64,000 nt of DNA from Psychrobacillus sp. BL-248-WT-3. GTDB taxonomy: Bacteria; Bacillota; Bacilli; Bacillales_A; Planococcaceae. Positions 11,580 through 19,920 of this stretch are shown piece by piece. Position numbers and translations under genes: made by a program. Each line of letters begins with the position of its first letter. Position 1 is the first letter of the stretch. The notes beneath the pieces are model-generated. The model ran no database searches, was not told the DNA's origin, and saw nothing but the letters and a program-made list of their open reading frames with translations. The DNA is taken from NCBI RefSeq assembly GCF_012843435.1, contig NZ_JABAFC010000002.1, positions 1-64,000 on the forward strand, given 5' to 3'.

Positions 11580-11675
11580 GTATTTTTAGAGTAGAATTCC
11601 ATTTTATAGATTGGTTATAAAATTGAGTAAATATCGTGGGAAATTGTATAATGGGTATAATTGGAGGTGAAGTAT

Positions 11676-12146
11676 TTGAAACTGTTTATTCAAGTGGTCA
11701 TTGGTTTGATGTTGTTAATATTTTCTACAATTGCTTCTTGGTATGAGGGAAGTACATTGACAACGGCTATATGGGAGTGGAAGCATACAGCGGTTTTTTC
11801 AAAGTGGATCAATGGGTCTGTAAACCAAGCAAATGATATTTTAACAATAGATTATTTTATATATGCAGCTAAATTCTCACCTGCCTATCCTTTAACCATG
11901 CTATTAAGTGGAACGTATTTAATTATACTGATCGGCTACATATTATTTAGAGGTAAAACAAAGCTATTTTCTTATTTTCTAACTTCTGTCGGAATTGTAT
12001 TCTTGGTTCTATGTAATTTAGTATCAGGTTCCCCGACGATAGGTCTAACCATATTTTTTTACAGTTCTCTTTTAATAGGAATTTTAGCGATTGGTGTAGC
12101 AATTATCTTACTTGTTACCAACAAAAATAAGGGGATAACAACTTAA
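11676..12146 (+). CDS. DUF4306 membrane protein (YjdJ-like)
   Basis: About 156 residues, four membrane helices. The opening (FSTIASWYEGSTL...WEWKHTAVFSKWING) is the conserved DUF4306 region between helices 1 and 2. Function unknown. The frame is open from TTG 11661, but GGAGGTGA at 11663-11670 places the start at TTG 11676 (MKLFIQVVIG). Single gene between two terminators. Confidence 0.75.
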   Translation: MKLFIQVVIGLMLLIFSTIASWYEGSTLTTAIWEWKHTAVFSKWINGSVNQANDILTIDYFIYAAKFSPAYPLTMLLSGTYLIILIGYILFRGKTKLFSYFLTSVGIVFLVLCNLVSGSPTIGLTIFFYSSLLIGILAIGVAIILLVTNKNKGITT

Positions 12147-12189
12147 ATGTCCTGTTCCATAAATAGTTAAATATTATAAGAGCTAAACC

Positions 12190-12224
12190 AGAAGCCGATA
12201 CTTCACTAGTGTGGGCTTTTTTTC
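12190..12224 (+). terminator. Terminator after the DUF4306 gene
   Basis: AGAAGCC ... GGGCTTTTTTT with an inner CACTAGTG palindrome; an imperfect stem with a clear T run. Confidence 0.55.
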
Positions 12225-12291
12225 ATTCATAATTTAATATGCCTTTAGTGAATCCATCCCGTTTACAAAATAATAAAGAGAGTATATTATG

Positions 12292-12317
12292 TATATATGA
12301 ATATATAATCATATATA
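12292..12317 (+). promoter_or_regulatory. CzrA/SmtB-type operator before czcD
   Basis: TATATATGAATA (12292-12303) and ATCATATATA (12308-12317) form an imperfect dyad like the 12-2-12 operators bound by CzrA/SmtB-type repressors (ATATATGAA...TTCATAT pattern). It sits 38 bases before the czcD start, and a CzrA-like gene follows czcD. This is inferred by similarity to the known consensus. Confidence 0.6.
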
Positions 12318-12355
12318 AGTTTTAGTTTTACTTTAATGGAGGGCAGGGAGTTATT

Positions 12356-13303
12356 ATGTCGGATCATCATAATCACACACACAGTGCCAATAAAATAGTA
12401 TTGCTCGTTTCTTTTTTTATCATTTTTACCTATATGATTGTAGAGGCAATCGGCGGCTATTTGACCAACAGCTTGGCGCTTCTTTCAGATGCAGGACATA
12501 TGCTAAGCGATGCTGTATCTTTGGCCATTGCATTATTGGCGTTTAGCCTTGGAGAAAAAGCTGCAAATAGTAACAAAACATATGGATATAAGCGCTTTGA
12601 AATTTTAGCAGCTGTGCTCAATGGCCTAACGCTTATGGGGATTGCATTCTTTATCTTTTATGAAGCATTTATGCGATTCGCTAATCCACCAGAGGTTGCT
12701 ACAACTGGGATGTTAATCATTAGTTCTATTGGTTTAGCGGTTAATATTTTTGTAGCTTGGTTTATGATGCGAGGTAGTGATACAGAAGACAACCTAAATA
12801 TGCGAGGAGCTTACTTGCATGTTATTAGTGATATGCTAGGCTCAGTCGGAGCAATCATTGCTGCATTACTCATCCTGTTCTTTGGATGGGGATGGGCGGA
12901 TCCATTGGCTAGTGTGATTGTCGCTGCGCTTGTATTAAGAAGTGGATACTTTGTAACAAAGGCATCTCTCCATGTTCTAATGGAAGGTACCCCACAAAAT
13001 GTAGACATAAATAACATTGTACAAACAATCGAACAAAACCCTGAAATCCATAGTGTCCATGATTTGCACATCTGGTCTATAACCAGTGGCTTGAATGCAC
13101 TATCCTGCCATGTGGTTGTGAAAAAGGAAATGACAATTGGTGAGGGTGAAAAACTCCTGCAAAAAGTAGAGCACGATTTAGCTCATCAAAGTATACAGCA
13201 TGTGACTATTCAACTGGAAACAGAATCACATAAACATGATTCATCTATTTTATGTACAACAAAGGCAGAAGACACAGGAGCTCACCACCATCATCACCAC
13301 TAA
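12356..13303 (+). CDS. czcD: CzcD-type cation diffusion facilitator (zinc/cobalt/cadmium efflux)
   Basis: 315 residues, six membrane helices and a cytoplasmic C-terminal domain. The metal site motif on helix 2 reads LLSDAGHMLSD (D45, H48, D52), with its partner HVISDMLGS on helix 5. Both ends are His-rich (MSDHHNHTHS and HHHHHH), as is common in zinc CDF proteins. It exports divalent metal in exchange for protons. Preceded by a CzrA-like operator and followed, after a 417-base gap carrying a hairpin repeat, by the czrA-like regulator. Confidence 0.93.
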   Translation: MSDHHNHTHSANKIVLLVSFFIIFTYMIVEAIGGYLTNSLALLSDAGHMLSDAVSLAIALLAFSLGEKAANSNKTYGYKRFEILAAVLNGLTLMGIAFFIFYEAFMRFANPPEVATTGMLIISSIGLAVNIFVAWFMMRGSDTEDNLNMRGAYLHVISDMLGSVGAIIAALLILFFGWGWADPLASVIVAALVLRSGYFVTKASLHVLMEGTPQNVDINNIVQTIEQNPEIHSVHDLHIWSITSGLNALSCHVVVKKEMTIGEGEKLLQKVEHDLAHQSIQHVTIQLETESHKHDSSILCTTKAEDTGAHHHHHH

Positions 13304-13368
13304 CTAAAAGGCTATGTTAAAGGTTATGGTTGATTTAGGATGCAAAGAAATATTAAATCAGAGAGTAG

Positions 13369-13505
13369 AATTGATTTCCGCCCCAACCGGACGCTTTCCG
13401 TGGGGTGAGCGATAAGCCATCACCCGTCGCTAACGCGCGCGGTTGTGATGTCTTATCTGTCTCACTCATCCCACTGGAGTCGCCGTCTGGCGCTCCAATC
13501 AATAA
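13369..13505. repeat. GC-rich hairpin repeat, copy 1
   Basis: Bounded by ATTGATTTCCG and CTCCAATCAAT, with internal GGACGCTTTCC and GGAGTCGCC blocks and inner inverted segments. The same blocks occur at 34430-34530 and 53642-53768. The GC content is far above the surroundings. It lies in the otherwise empty 13304-13720 gap between czcD and czrA. Such elements are scattered between genes in many Bacillaceae; they have no coding capacity. Confidence 0.75.
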
Positions 13506-13720
13506 ATGGAACAGCTTTATCATCGATAAATCGCTAATAATTTACTCGAATAAATAAAGCTTCAAAATGGTCACCAACCCCAATTTCATCATCTATTTAT
13601 ATTTAACAGACATTTGAAAGTACCTTTGTTTATGTTTACAGTCACTATAAAAAAGAATTGTTAGTCAAAATAAACTCATATCTTTAACAAAGCTAACTAA
13701 AAAAATAAGGAGGGTATAAA

Positions 13721-14026
13721 GTGGAGGAAAAGTTACAGCATGATTTAGACGAAGAAACCCTTTTCGTTGTATCCCAGACGTTCAAAGCACTAAGTGATCC
13801 TACTCGTATACGAATATTAAATTTTTTATGCTGTGAAGAGCACTCTGTCAATGAAATAGCGGAATCATTAAATTTAGGGCAAACAACGGTTTCTCATCAG
13901 CTACGCTTTCTAAAGAACTTGCGCTTAGTAAAGTTTCGCCGTGAAGGAACTACCATGTACTATTCAAGCGATGATGATCATGTGATGAACTTATTGCATC
14001 AGGCTGTGAGTCATGCCAAGCATTAA
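13721..14026 (+). CDS. czrA: CzrA-like ArsR/SmtB-family zinc-sensing repressor
   Basis: 101 residues. Winged helix with [13 protein letters not shown] and the recognition helix [13 protein letters not shown]. The alpha-5 metal site is complete: D85, H87, H98 and H101, with exactly the D-x-H-x10-H-x2-H spacing of staphylococcal CzrA (D84, H86, H97, H100). The cysteine pair of the alpha-3 site type is not placed as in CadC. Predicted to release the czcD operator when zinc or cobalt binds. GTG start 7 bases after AAGGAGG. It does not sit next to czcD but 417 bases away. Confidence 0.92.
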   Translation: MEEKLQHDLDEETLFVVSQTFKALSDPTRIRILNFLCCEEHSVNEIAESLNLGQTTVSHQLRFLKNLRLVKFRREGTTMYYSSDDDHVMNLLHQAVSHAKH

Positions 14027-14082
14027 CTTAATCTTTTGGCTAGGCATCTACTTGCATTCCAAAGTTGCTTGTAACCAAGAAG

Positions 14083-14125
14083 AAAGCTCCGATATTTACT
14101 TTACGTAAATCTTCGGAGCTTTTTA
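14083..14125. terminator. Bidirectional terminator between czrA and the DHA2 pump
   Basis: AAAGCTCCGA and TCGGAGCTTT with a second inner stem (ATTTAC/GTAAAT). A run before and T run after serve both convergent genes. Confidence 0.85.
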
Positions 14126-14145
14126 TCTGTAGAGATTGCTTGTAA

Positions 14146-15549
14146 TTATCCTTTAAGTTTTACTTCTCCTGGCTTTTTCATAAATAGAGATAGCACAAGA
14201 TTAACGATTGCCAATATTAAACCTAGGGTAAATACGAATGATGAGCCAGAGGCAGTTGCCTCTGCTAAATTATCATTAACCGTTGTTAAATAGCTACTTT
14301 GTTTTGCAGATAACACGGAAACCATGATAGCAATACCCATTGCCCCAGCTACTTGTTGAACTGTTTGAGTTAATGCTATTCCATCTGGATAGTATTCTCT
14401 AGGCAATGAATTTAGTGTGTTTGTTTGCGTAGAAGCAAGTACCATACCGATACCAAGCATCATGATAATATGTGTAACAACTAATAACCATGTAGCTGTG
14501 TCGGTACCAAATGAAGCATAAAGGATATATCCAATAACAACAAAGATAGTACCTGGAGTTATTACAGCTTTTGGACCAAACTTATCAAACATCCGTCCAA
14601 TGGTAGGTGCTAAAATACAATTCAACAAGCTTCCTGGTAGTAATACCAGACCTGTAGTAAAGGCAAGCATTAATAATGCCATTTGCATGTACATAGGTAA
14701 AACAACAAGCAATGATAGCATATTAAAGAATGTGATAAAGCTCATTACAACTCCCAAGACGAATAAAGGATATTTAAAGGCCTTCAAATTCAGCATTGGA
14801 TTCTCCATTTTCGTTTGACGAAGAGAGAACAGAATTAATGCAATCACACCAACAATAATGGATGTTATAACGATTGTACTTGTCCAGCCATGTTCTCCAG
14901 CAACACTTACTCCATAAACAATGCCACCAAATCCAAGCGTTGAAAGAATTACAGATAAAATATCTATAGAAACTTTGCGAATTTCGTTAACATTAGGCAA
15001 GAATACTAAACCGATGATAGCAGAGAGTAGTAAGAACGGAAGGGTTACCCAAAAGATCCATTCCCATGATAGTGTATCTAAAATTAGTCCAGCAATCGTT
15101 GGACCTAATGCTGGTCCTGCTAACATAACTAGTCCCATTACTCCCATTGCAGCCCCACGTTTGTTTGGAGGGAAAATAGTAAAGATGACATTTTGCGTTA
15201 ATGGCAAATTGATCGCTAATCCAGCAGCTTGAATAATACGTCCAACTAGCAAAAGACTAAAAGTCGGTGATACTGCAGCTAAAATAGTTCCGATAATAGA
15301 TAAAGAAATAGAAGTAAGGAACATTTGACGTGTTGTAAATTTTTGCATCAGAATTCCCGTAACCGGTACTAAGATACCTAAAGTTAAAAAGTAACCCGTG
15401 GCTAACCATTGAATGGTTGTAGGTTTAACATCAAATATTAAACTTAAGTCTCCTAAAGCAATATTCAATGCGGTTTCACTAAAAAGTCCGACAAATCCTG
15501 CTACTAAAAGAGCAGCCATTATCGGTCCTGTCTTGATCTGTTTATTCAT
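14146..15549 (-). CDS. MFS drug:proton antiporter, DHA2 family (14 TM)
   Basis: 467 residues with about 14 hydrophobic segments. Motif A variant in loop 2-3 (GILMQKFTTRQMFLTSI); antiporter motif C on helix 5 (VMLAGPALGPTIAGLILD). Close in plan to EmrB/LmrB-type exporters. A C-terminal Lys-rich tail ends the protein. The leader carries an inverted repeat (15580-15610) and a palindrome (15778-15787), so expression is probably controlled, but no regulator gene is adjacent on this side. The ribosome site AGAGGGAG lies rather far (about 14 bases) from the ATG. Confidence 0.88.
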   Translation of the reverse strand: MNKQIKTGPIMAALLVAGFVGLFSETALNIALGDLSLIFDVKPTTIQWLATGYFLTLGILVPVTGILMQKFTTRQMFLTSISLSIIGTILAAVSPTFSLLLVGRIIQAAGLAINLPLTQNVIFTIFPPNKRGAAMGVMGLVMLAGPALGPTIAGLILDTLSWEWIFWVTLPFLLLSAIIGLVFLPNVNEIRKVSIDILSVILSTLGFGGIVYGVSVAGEHGWTSTIVITSIIVGVIALILFSLRQTKMENPMLNLKAFKYPLFVLGVVMSFITFFNMLSLLVVLPMYMQMALLMLAFTTGLVLLPGSLLNCILAPTIGRMFDKFGPKAVITPGTIFVVIGYILYASFGTDTATWLLVVTHIIMMLGIGMVLASTQTNTLNSLPREYYPDGIALTQTVQQVAGAMGIAIMVSVLSAKQSSYLTTVNDNLAEATASGSSFVFTLGLILAIVNLVLSLFMKKPGEVKLKG

Positions 15550-15579
15550 TTATATTTGAAACTCCCTCTATAAAATAGA

Positions 15580-15610
15580 TATTCCCCTAGACTTTGTCTT
15601 AAGGGGAATA
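15580..15610 (-). promoter_or_regulatory. Inverted repeat in the leader of the DHA2 pump gene
   Basis: TATTCCCCT and AGGGGAATA surround AGACTTTGTCTTA. It lies about 30 bases upstream of the start codon. It could be an operator or an mRNA stem-loop that sets expression. Confidence 0.5.
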
Positions 15611-15777
15611 CTTCTTTGTTTAGTATTGTAAACGTTCATGTCTAAATGTTGATATGTTCAAATAATTATTAATGGGTAATCTATTCTTTCTTTCTTTTAT
15701 TTTTAATCAAAATAGTAATCACTGTATGTCGACTATAAGCGATTTAGATATTCCTTTATAACATTTTTCTTTTGTTC

Positions 15778-15787
15778 AGACCGGTCT
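15778..15787 (-). promoter_or_regulatory. Perfect 10-bp palindrome AGACCGGTCT, operator candidate
   Basis: Located 230 bases upstream of the DHA2 pump start in an AT-rich stretch. Palindromes of this form are typical of TetR-family operators that control drug pumps. No TetR gene is in the window. The remainder of the 15611-15955 gap shows nothing coding. Confidence 0.35.
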
Positions 15788-15955
15788 AGTTGTTACTATA
15801 ACAAAATAATTTCATACGATGTAAGTGTTTTTTTTATACTAAATTTTATCTCATTCACATTTTAGACAAAAATAAGGGGGTAAAGAGTTCTTAGTAATAA
15901 GGAGATGAGGAAGGATAGTGTAACTTCTTGTTGCTAGTATAATTTTCGAAAAGTT

Positions 15956-15988
15956 TTAACCCTCCAGCGGTTTAGCATGGAGGGTTAA
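15956..15988 (-). terminator. Terminator of the PadR/HAAS gene pair
   Basis: TTAACCCTCCA and TGGAGGGTTAA form a perfect 11-bp stem just after the stop codon of the minus-strand gene. Confidence 0.75.
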
Positions 15989-15997
15989 GTGACTAGA

Positions 15998-17005
15998 TTA
16001 AATTTTAGCCTTTTTATAGCTTTCTACTATTTCTATAATAAGGGAAATAACGATAGAGGCAGCGATGATTATCCATAATACATCCATTGCATTACTCAAA
16101 ACAACGTTGTTTATTATGATTGTTTTTTCTATATAAGGAAGGGCAGCCTCGTTATATAAATTAGCGTTCCTTGAAATTATGAGAAAAGCAAACGTGCTAA
16201 GTATATGGATAATGCCATTTACTAAAGCTACTTTTTTAGTCCATTGACCTACCACCCACTTATAAAGTACGAGTCCTACCTCTAGGACAATAAACGTAAC
16301 TACTATTGGCCAATAAGATAGTAATACATTTTGTTCAAATATAGGCATGACTAGTTGTAAGCCGTTACCATCTGAAGAACTATAAATACCTAACAGATGG
16401 TCAGCATTCCAGTAAATGATTGCCCAGACAGTAATCCAAAAAATACTAAAAATAATTTCTCCTGTAGATATGATTTTTTTAGCGGGAATGATTTGGACAT
16501 CCTTTAAATCGTCTGGTGACCATGGAGTACCTCTTTTCGTTAAAGGTAGGTCATTTTTAGATAATCCGACTCGTTCAACAATGACAAATACTATAGTGGT
16601 CCATATAAACACCTGAGAGGCGGCATAGATGACGTTGACAATAGTGTCAGTAATTGTATTAATAATAACTGTTAGTATTGATTCCTCTCCATTAAACATT
16701 CCAATGCTAGCAACAATATTTAAGATAACGCAGATAAGGATGACCCAAGGGAAAATTAGCTTCAGCGTTTCTATATAGGCATCGTAAACCTTAGGACCGA
16801 TTAAATACATAGGCTTATCGCGGTAGCTTGCTGCCAAAACAGCTGGATCGTCCATTTTAGCTAGCGCCTCTTTTACTTCCTTCTCTGTATAGCTCTCTGG
16901 AAGCATGTCTTCAATTGAAAATCTTAACTCCATTGCAATATCATCTCGTGATTTTTTAGGAAGTCTTCTTGTTACCTCATACACATAAGCATCAATCAAA
17001 TTCAT
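15998..17005 (-). CDS. HAAS-domain membrane protein
   Basis: 335 residues. The N-terminal 65 residues (IDAYVYEVTRRLPKKSRDDIAMELRFSIEDML...EKEVKEALAKMDDPAVLAASY) match the HAAS signalling domain that partners PadR regulators; about seven membrane helices follow. It overlaps the padR-like gene by 14 bases. HAAS domains are thought to link PadR proteins to a membrane sensor or transporter; the signal is unknown. Confidence 0.8.
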   Translation of the reverse strand: MNLIDAYVYEVTRRLPKKSRDDIAMELRFSIEDMLPESYTEKEVKEALAKMDDPAVLAASYRDKPMYLIGPKVYDAYIETLKLIFPWVILICVILNIVASIGMFNGEESILTVIINTITDTIVNVIYAASQVFIWTTIVFVIVERVGLSKNDLPLTKRGTPWSPDDLKDVQIIPAKKIISTGEIIFSIFWITVWAIIYWNADHLLGIYSSSDGNGLQLVMPIFEQNVLLSYWPIVVTFIVLEVGLVLYKWVVGQWTKKVALVNGIIHILSTFAFLIISRNANLYNEAALPYIEKTIIINNVVLSNAMDVLWIIIAASIVISLIIEIVESYKKAKI

Positions 17006-17339
17006 TCAAATCATCTCCCTCTAAAAGTGACTTCAATTCTAACGTCATTTTCTCCCACTCTCCTTTTAATAGTTCAAAAACCTCTATGCCATAATCACTT
17101 AGTACATAATACTTTCTTGGTCTACTTTCTGTTGTATCCCAGCTACTTGTTAATAAATCTTGTTTCTCTAAACGACGTAGTAAGGGATATAGTGTACTTT
17201 GTTCAATAGAAACCCCAGCACTTTCTAATCCTTGAACTAACGAATAACCGTACTGTGGCTTTCGTAATTGACTTAAAACTGCTAAAGGAAGCGTTCCTCT
17301 TCTAAGTTCAGTCATGTATGAATCCAACAAATTAACCAA
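16992..17339 (-). CDS. PadR-family transcriptional regulator partnered with HAAS protein
   Basis: 115 residues, almost only the winged helix: YGYSLVQGLESAGVSIEQSTLYPLLRRLEKQDLLTSSWDTTESRPRKYYVLSDYG. The short form without a long C-terminal helix is the PadR-s1 type usually encoded with HAAS proteins. TTG start supported by AGAGGTGA six bases upstream. Co-transcribed with the overlapping HAAS gene. Confidence 0.88.
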   Translation of the reverse strand: MVNLLDSYMTELRRGTLPLAVLSQLRKPQYGYSLVQGLESAGVSIEQSTLYPLLRRLEKQDLLTSSWDTTESRPRKYYVLSDYGIEVFELLKGEWEKMTLELKSLLEGDDLNEFD

Positions 17340-17601
17340 TTATTCTCACCTCTTTTTCTATACTGTATATCATACACTATTAGGTGACGAATTATAACGT
17401 ATATAATACTTTATTAGAAAAAAATTATTTTATGTAGGCTTTACTTAAAAAAATTACATAAACGAATATAAAATTCGTTATTATCTCTTTAATATTGTTG
17501 TTTTTCCATGTTGTAGCTAGCGATAGACTTATTTTTTGTATAGTTGAATCTTTTTGTACTAAGATAACAATGAATCTAATACTTTTAAGAGGAGCTTGAA
17601 A

Positions 17602-18363
17602 ATGAACCGTTTAGAAAACAAAACTGCTATAATCACCGGAAGTGGAGCTGGAATTGGTAAGGAAATTGCAATTGCATATGCAAAAGAAGGCGCTAGTGTA
17701 GTAATCGCTGACTTTAACGAGGAAGCTCTGCAATCTACCGTAAAAGAATTAACAGAATCAGGATTTTCTGTTTTTGGTGTTAAAGTGAATGTTGCAAACG
17801 AGAATGATGTGAAAAAAATGGTTTCCTCCACAATTGAGCATTTTGGTCGCATTGATATTTTAGTGAACAATGCAGGTGTAGGTGATAATATGCAAGCAGC
17901 CGCTAATGTCGAGGATGATATATGGAACCGTGTTATGAATATTAATGTAACAGGTGTTATGCGCTGTATACGTCAAGTGCTCCCTCATTTTGAAAAGAAC
18001 GGAAGTGGCACAATTATCAACATGGCATCATTATCAGGTGTAATGGGTGGTCGTGGTGGACTTACTTATACTGCAGCTAAGCATGCTGTTGTTGGTATGA
18101 CTAAAAATGTTGCTTCACATTATGGACCACTTGGTATTCGTTCTAATGCCATTGCACCTGGGCACGTAGAAACAGGATTCGCAGCAGCTATGGACAATGT
18201 TGATCCATTCGGTATGAAGCAAGCTACACGAGGTGTTGGAATGATGACAAGAGCAGGTCAAGTATCAGACATTTCAAATATCGCTCTATTCCTAGCCTCT
18301 GACGAATCTTCACTTATCAATGGCATTGTAGTAACAGCTGATGGAGGCTGGAGTGCTTACTAA
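17602..18363 (+). CDS. Short-chain dehydrogenase/reductase
   Basis: 254 residues, classical SDR: cofactor motif TGSGAGIG at 12-19, NNAG at 89-92, catalytic S143, Y156 and K160 (YTAAK). D37 after the second strand (IADF) suggests NAD(H) preference. The C-terminus (ASDESSLINGIVVTADGGWSAY) is typical of FabG-like and glucose-dehydrogenase-like members. Substrate not predictable; no pathway partner is adjacent. Start at ATG 17602, seven bases after AAGAGGAG. Confidence 0.88.
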   Translation: MNRLENKTAIITGSGAGIGKEIAIAYAKEGASVVIADFNEEALQSTVKELTESGFSVFGVKVNVANENDVKKMVSSTIEHFGRIDILVNNAGVGDNMQAAANVEDDIWNRVMNINVTGVMRCIRQVLPHFEKNGSGTIINMASLSGVMGGRGGLTYTAAKHAVVGMTKNVASHYGPLGIRSNAIAPGHVETGFAAAMDNVDPFGMKQATRGVGMMTRAGQVSDISNIALFLASDESSLINGIVVTADGGWSAY

Positions 18364-18370
18364 TTTATAT

Positions 18371-18399
18371 TGACTCTCTAGATATTCTCTAGGGAGTTT
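18371..18399 (+). terminator. Terminator after the SDR gene
   Basis: ACTCTCTAGA and TCTAGGGAGT pair with one mismatch, followed by TTTTTTA. Confidence 0.75.
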
Positions 18400-18515
18400 T
18401 TTATTTTTAAAGGAAATATTACTTTCAGTATACTTTGTAGCATATAATGGGCAAGTGAAACAAATTCTCTACTTTTACGTCAGTATAAATTATAAATGTT
18501 TTGGTAGGAGGAATA

Positions 18516-19325
18516 ATGGAAGACTTAATATTTACTTTAAAAATGATTATTATTGGACTTGTTCAAGGCTTTACAGAGCCAATTCCGGTTTCATCGAGTG
18601 GGCATGTTATGATTGCTAGTGAGCTACTAGGAGTAGGAGAACAAGGCTTCACCTTTGCGATACTAACAAACACAGCCTCTTTGCTGGCTATCTTGCTCAT
18701 TTATAGACAGGATATTATTAGACTAGCAACAAATTCTATTTCCTATGTGCAGAAGAAAGACACGCGTTACAAAAGTGATTTTCGATTTGTGCTTTTTATA
18801 ATTATTGGGACGATTCCAGCGGGCATATTAGGGGTTCTGTTGAGTGACTGGATAGCTGAAAGCATCAGTCTGACGGTAATTGCAATAATGCTTTTCATCA
18901 CCGGGTTAGCCTTATGGACGATCCGAAATATGAAGGGGACAAAAGGAGAAAAAGACCTGACAGCCAAGGATGCTTGGATTGTTGGTTTAGGACAAGCAGT
19001 TGCTTTAACACCTGGTATCAGTAGATCAGGAGCTACCATTATTTCCTCGATAGCAGTAGGGATGAAACAGGAGACGGCGCTAAGGTTCTCCTTTATGCTT
19101 TATATCCCGATAAGTTTGGGAGGAGTTGTACTTGGTTTGTCTGATTTTATCGATGAACCAAACAAGGCTGAATTAGCCATTCCTTATTTGGCAGCCTTTG
19201 TAAGTACCTTTATCATGTCCTATTTTGCAATGAGATGGTTTATGGGAATCATGAAGAATGGGAAGCTGCATTATTTTACTTATTATTGCTTCGCCGTTGG
19301 TACTCTGTTGTTAATATTCTTTTAA
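18516..19325 (+). CDS. uppP: UppP/BacA-family undecaprenyl-diphosphatase homologue, divergent
   Basis: 269 residues, about eight membrane segments. UppP removes a phosphate from undecaprenyl diphosphate so the lipid carrier can be reused in wall synthesis; it acts at the outer face of the membrane. The first motif reads VQGFTEPIPVSSSGH (residues 16-30): E21, S26, S27 and H30 are kept, but the first glutamate (E17 in E. coli) is Q17 and the usual F/L after E21 is P22. The second motif PGISRSGAT is intact. This may be a subfamily with altered activity. ATG 18516 follows AGGAGG; TTG 18501 is a worse start. Confidence 0.82.
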   Translation: MEDLIFTLKMIIIGLVQGFTEPIPVSSSGHVMIASELLGVGEQGFTFAILTNTASLLAILLIYRQDIIRLATNSISYVQKKDTRYKSDFRFVLFIIIGTIPAGILGVLLSDWIAESISLTVIAIMLFITGLALWTIRNMKGTKGEKDLTAKDAWIVGLGQAVALTPGISRSGATIISSIAVGMKQETALRFSFMLYIPISLGGVVLGLSDFIDEPNKAELAIPYLAAFVSTFIMSYFAMRWFMGIMKNGKLHYFTYYCFAVGTLLLIFF

Positions 19326-19486
19326 AGGTACAACTAGGAAGAGGGTTCTTACCTCTCTTTCTTTTTTTTATGAATAAATAGGTCGCCTAGATGGGTGCAG
19401 CTAAATTGCATATATAAAGGTTAGGAGATGCAAGGTGATGTACAAACCATTTGTACCGCCTTCAAATAAAATGAGGAGGCAAGTCT

Positions 19487-19873
19487 ATGTCATTACTGCC
19501 GTCTGATCCATTTAATCAGCTAACCAATAATATATTTAAAGAAATAGAACGCTTTTTTGGAGAGCTTCCCCTTTTTAAGGAGATGCAACTCGGAAGCTTG
19601 CATATGGATATGAAGGAAACGGATAATGAAATTGTTGCATTATGTAATATTCCTGGCTTGGATAAAAATAGTGATCTCGAAATTGAAGTGGTAAACAACA
19701 TGCTAATGATAAATGGCATGATTAACCACTCCGGAGAGGCAAACAATAGAAATTCACATTACGTAAGTCGATTTCACCGTTCTGTGTCACTCCCGAGCTT
19801 GGTTTCTAAGGAAGACATGATTGTAAACTATAAAAATAACCAGCTAGAGGTTAGAATGCCAAAGCTAAAATAG
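19487..19873 (+). CDS. Hsp20/alpha-crystallin-family small heat-shock protein
   Basis: 128 residues. The alpha-crystallin domain spans about residues 37-128 (HMDMKETDNEIVALCNIPGL ... LEIEVVNNMLMINGMI ... FHRSVSLPSLV ... MIVNYKNNQLEVRMPK). The I-x-I/V C-terminal tail is missing because the protein ends right after MPKLK; such truncated forms resemble the spore-coat protein CotM. Either a chaperone or a coat component. AGGAGG lies before the ATG. Confidence 0.8.
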   Translation: MSLLPSDPFNQLTNNIFKEIERFFGELPLFKEMQLGSLHMDMKETDNEIVALCNIPGLDKNSDLEIEVVNNMLMINGMINHSGEANNRNSHYVSRFHRSVSLPSLVSKEDMIVNYKNNQLEVRMPKLK

Positions 19874-19875
19874 AT

Positions 19876-19913
19876 AAAAAAAGGAGATCTCCAAGTTTGG
19901 GATCTCCTTTTTA
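19876..19913. terminator. Bidirectional terminator between hsp20 and the LLM gene
   Basis: AAAAAGGAGATC and GATCTCCTTTTT around TCCAAGTTTGG; serves the two convergent genes. Confidence 0.85.
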
Positions 19914-19920
19914 ATGTATG

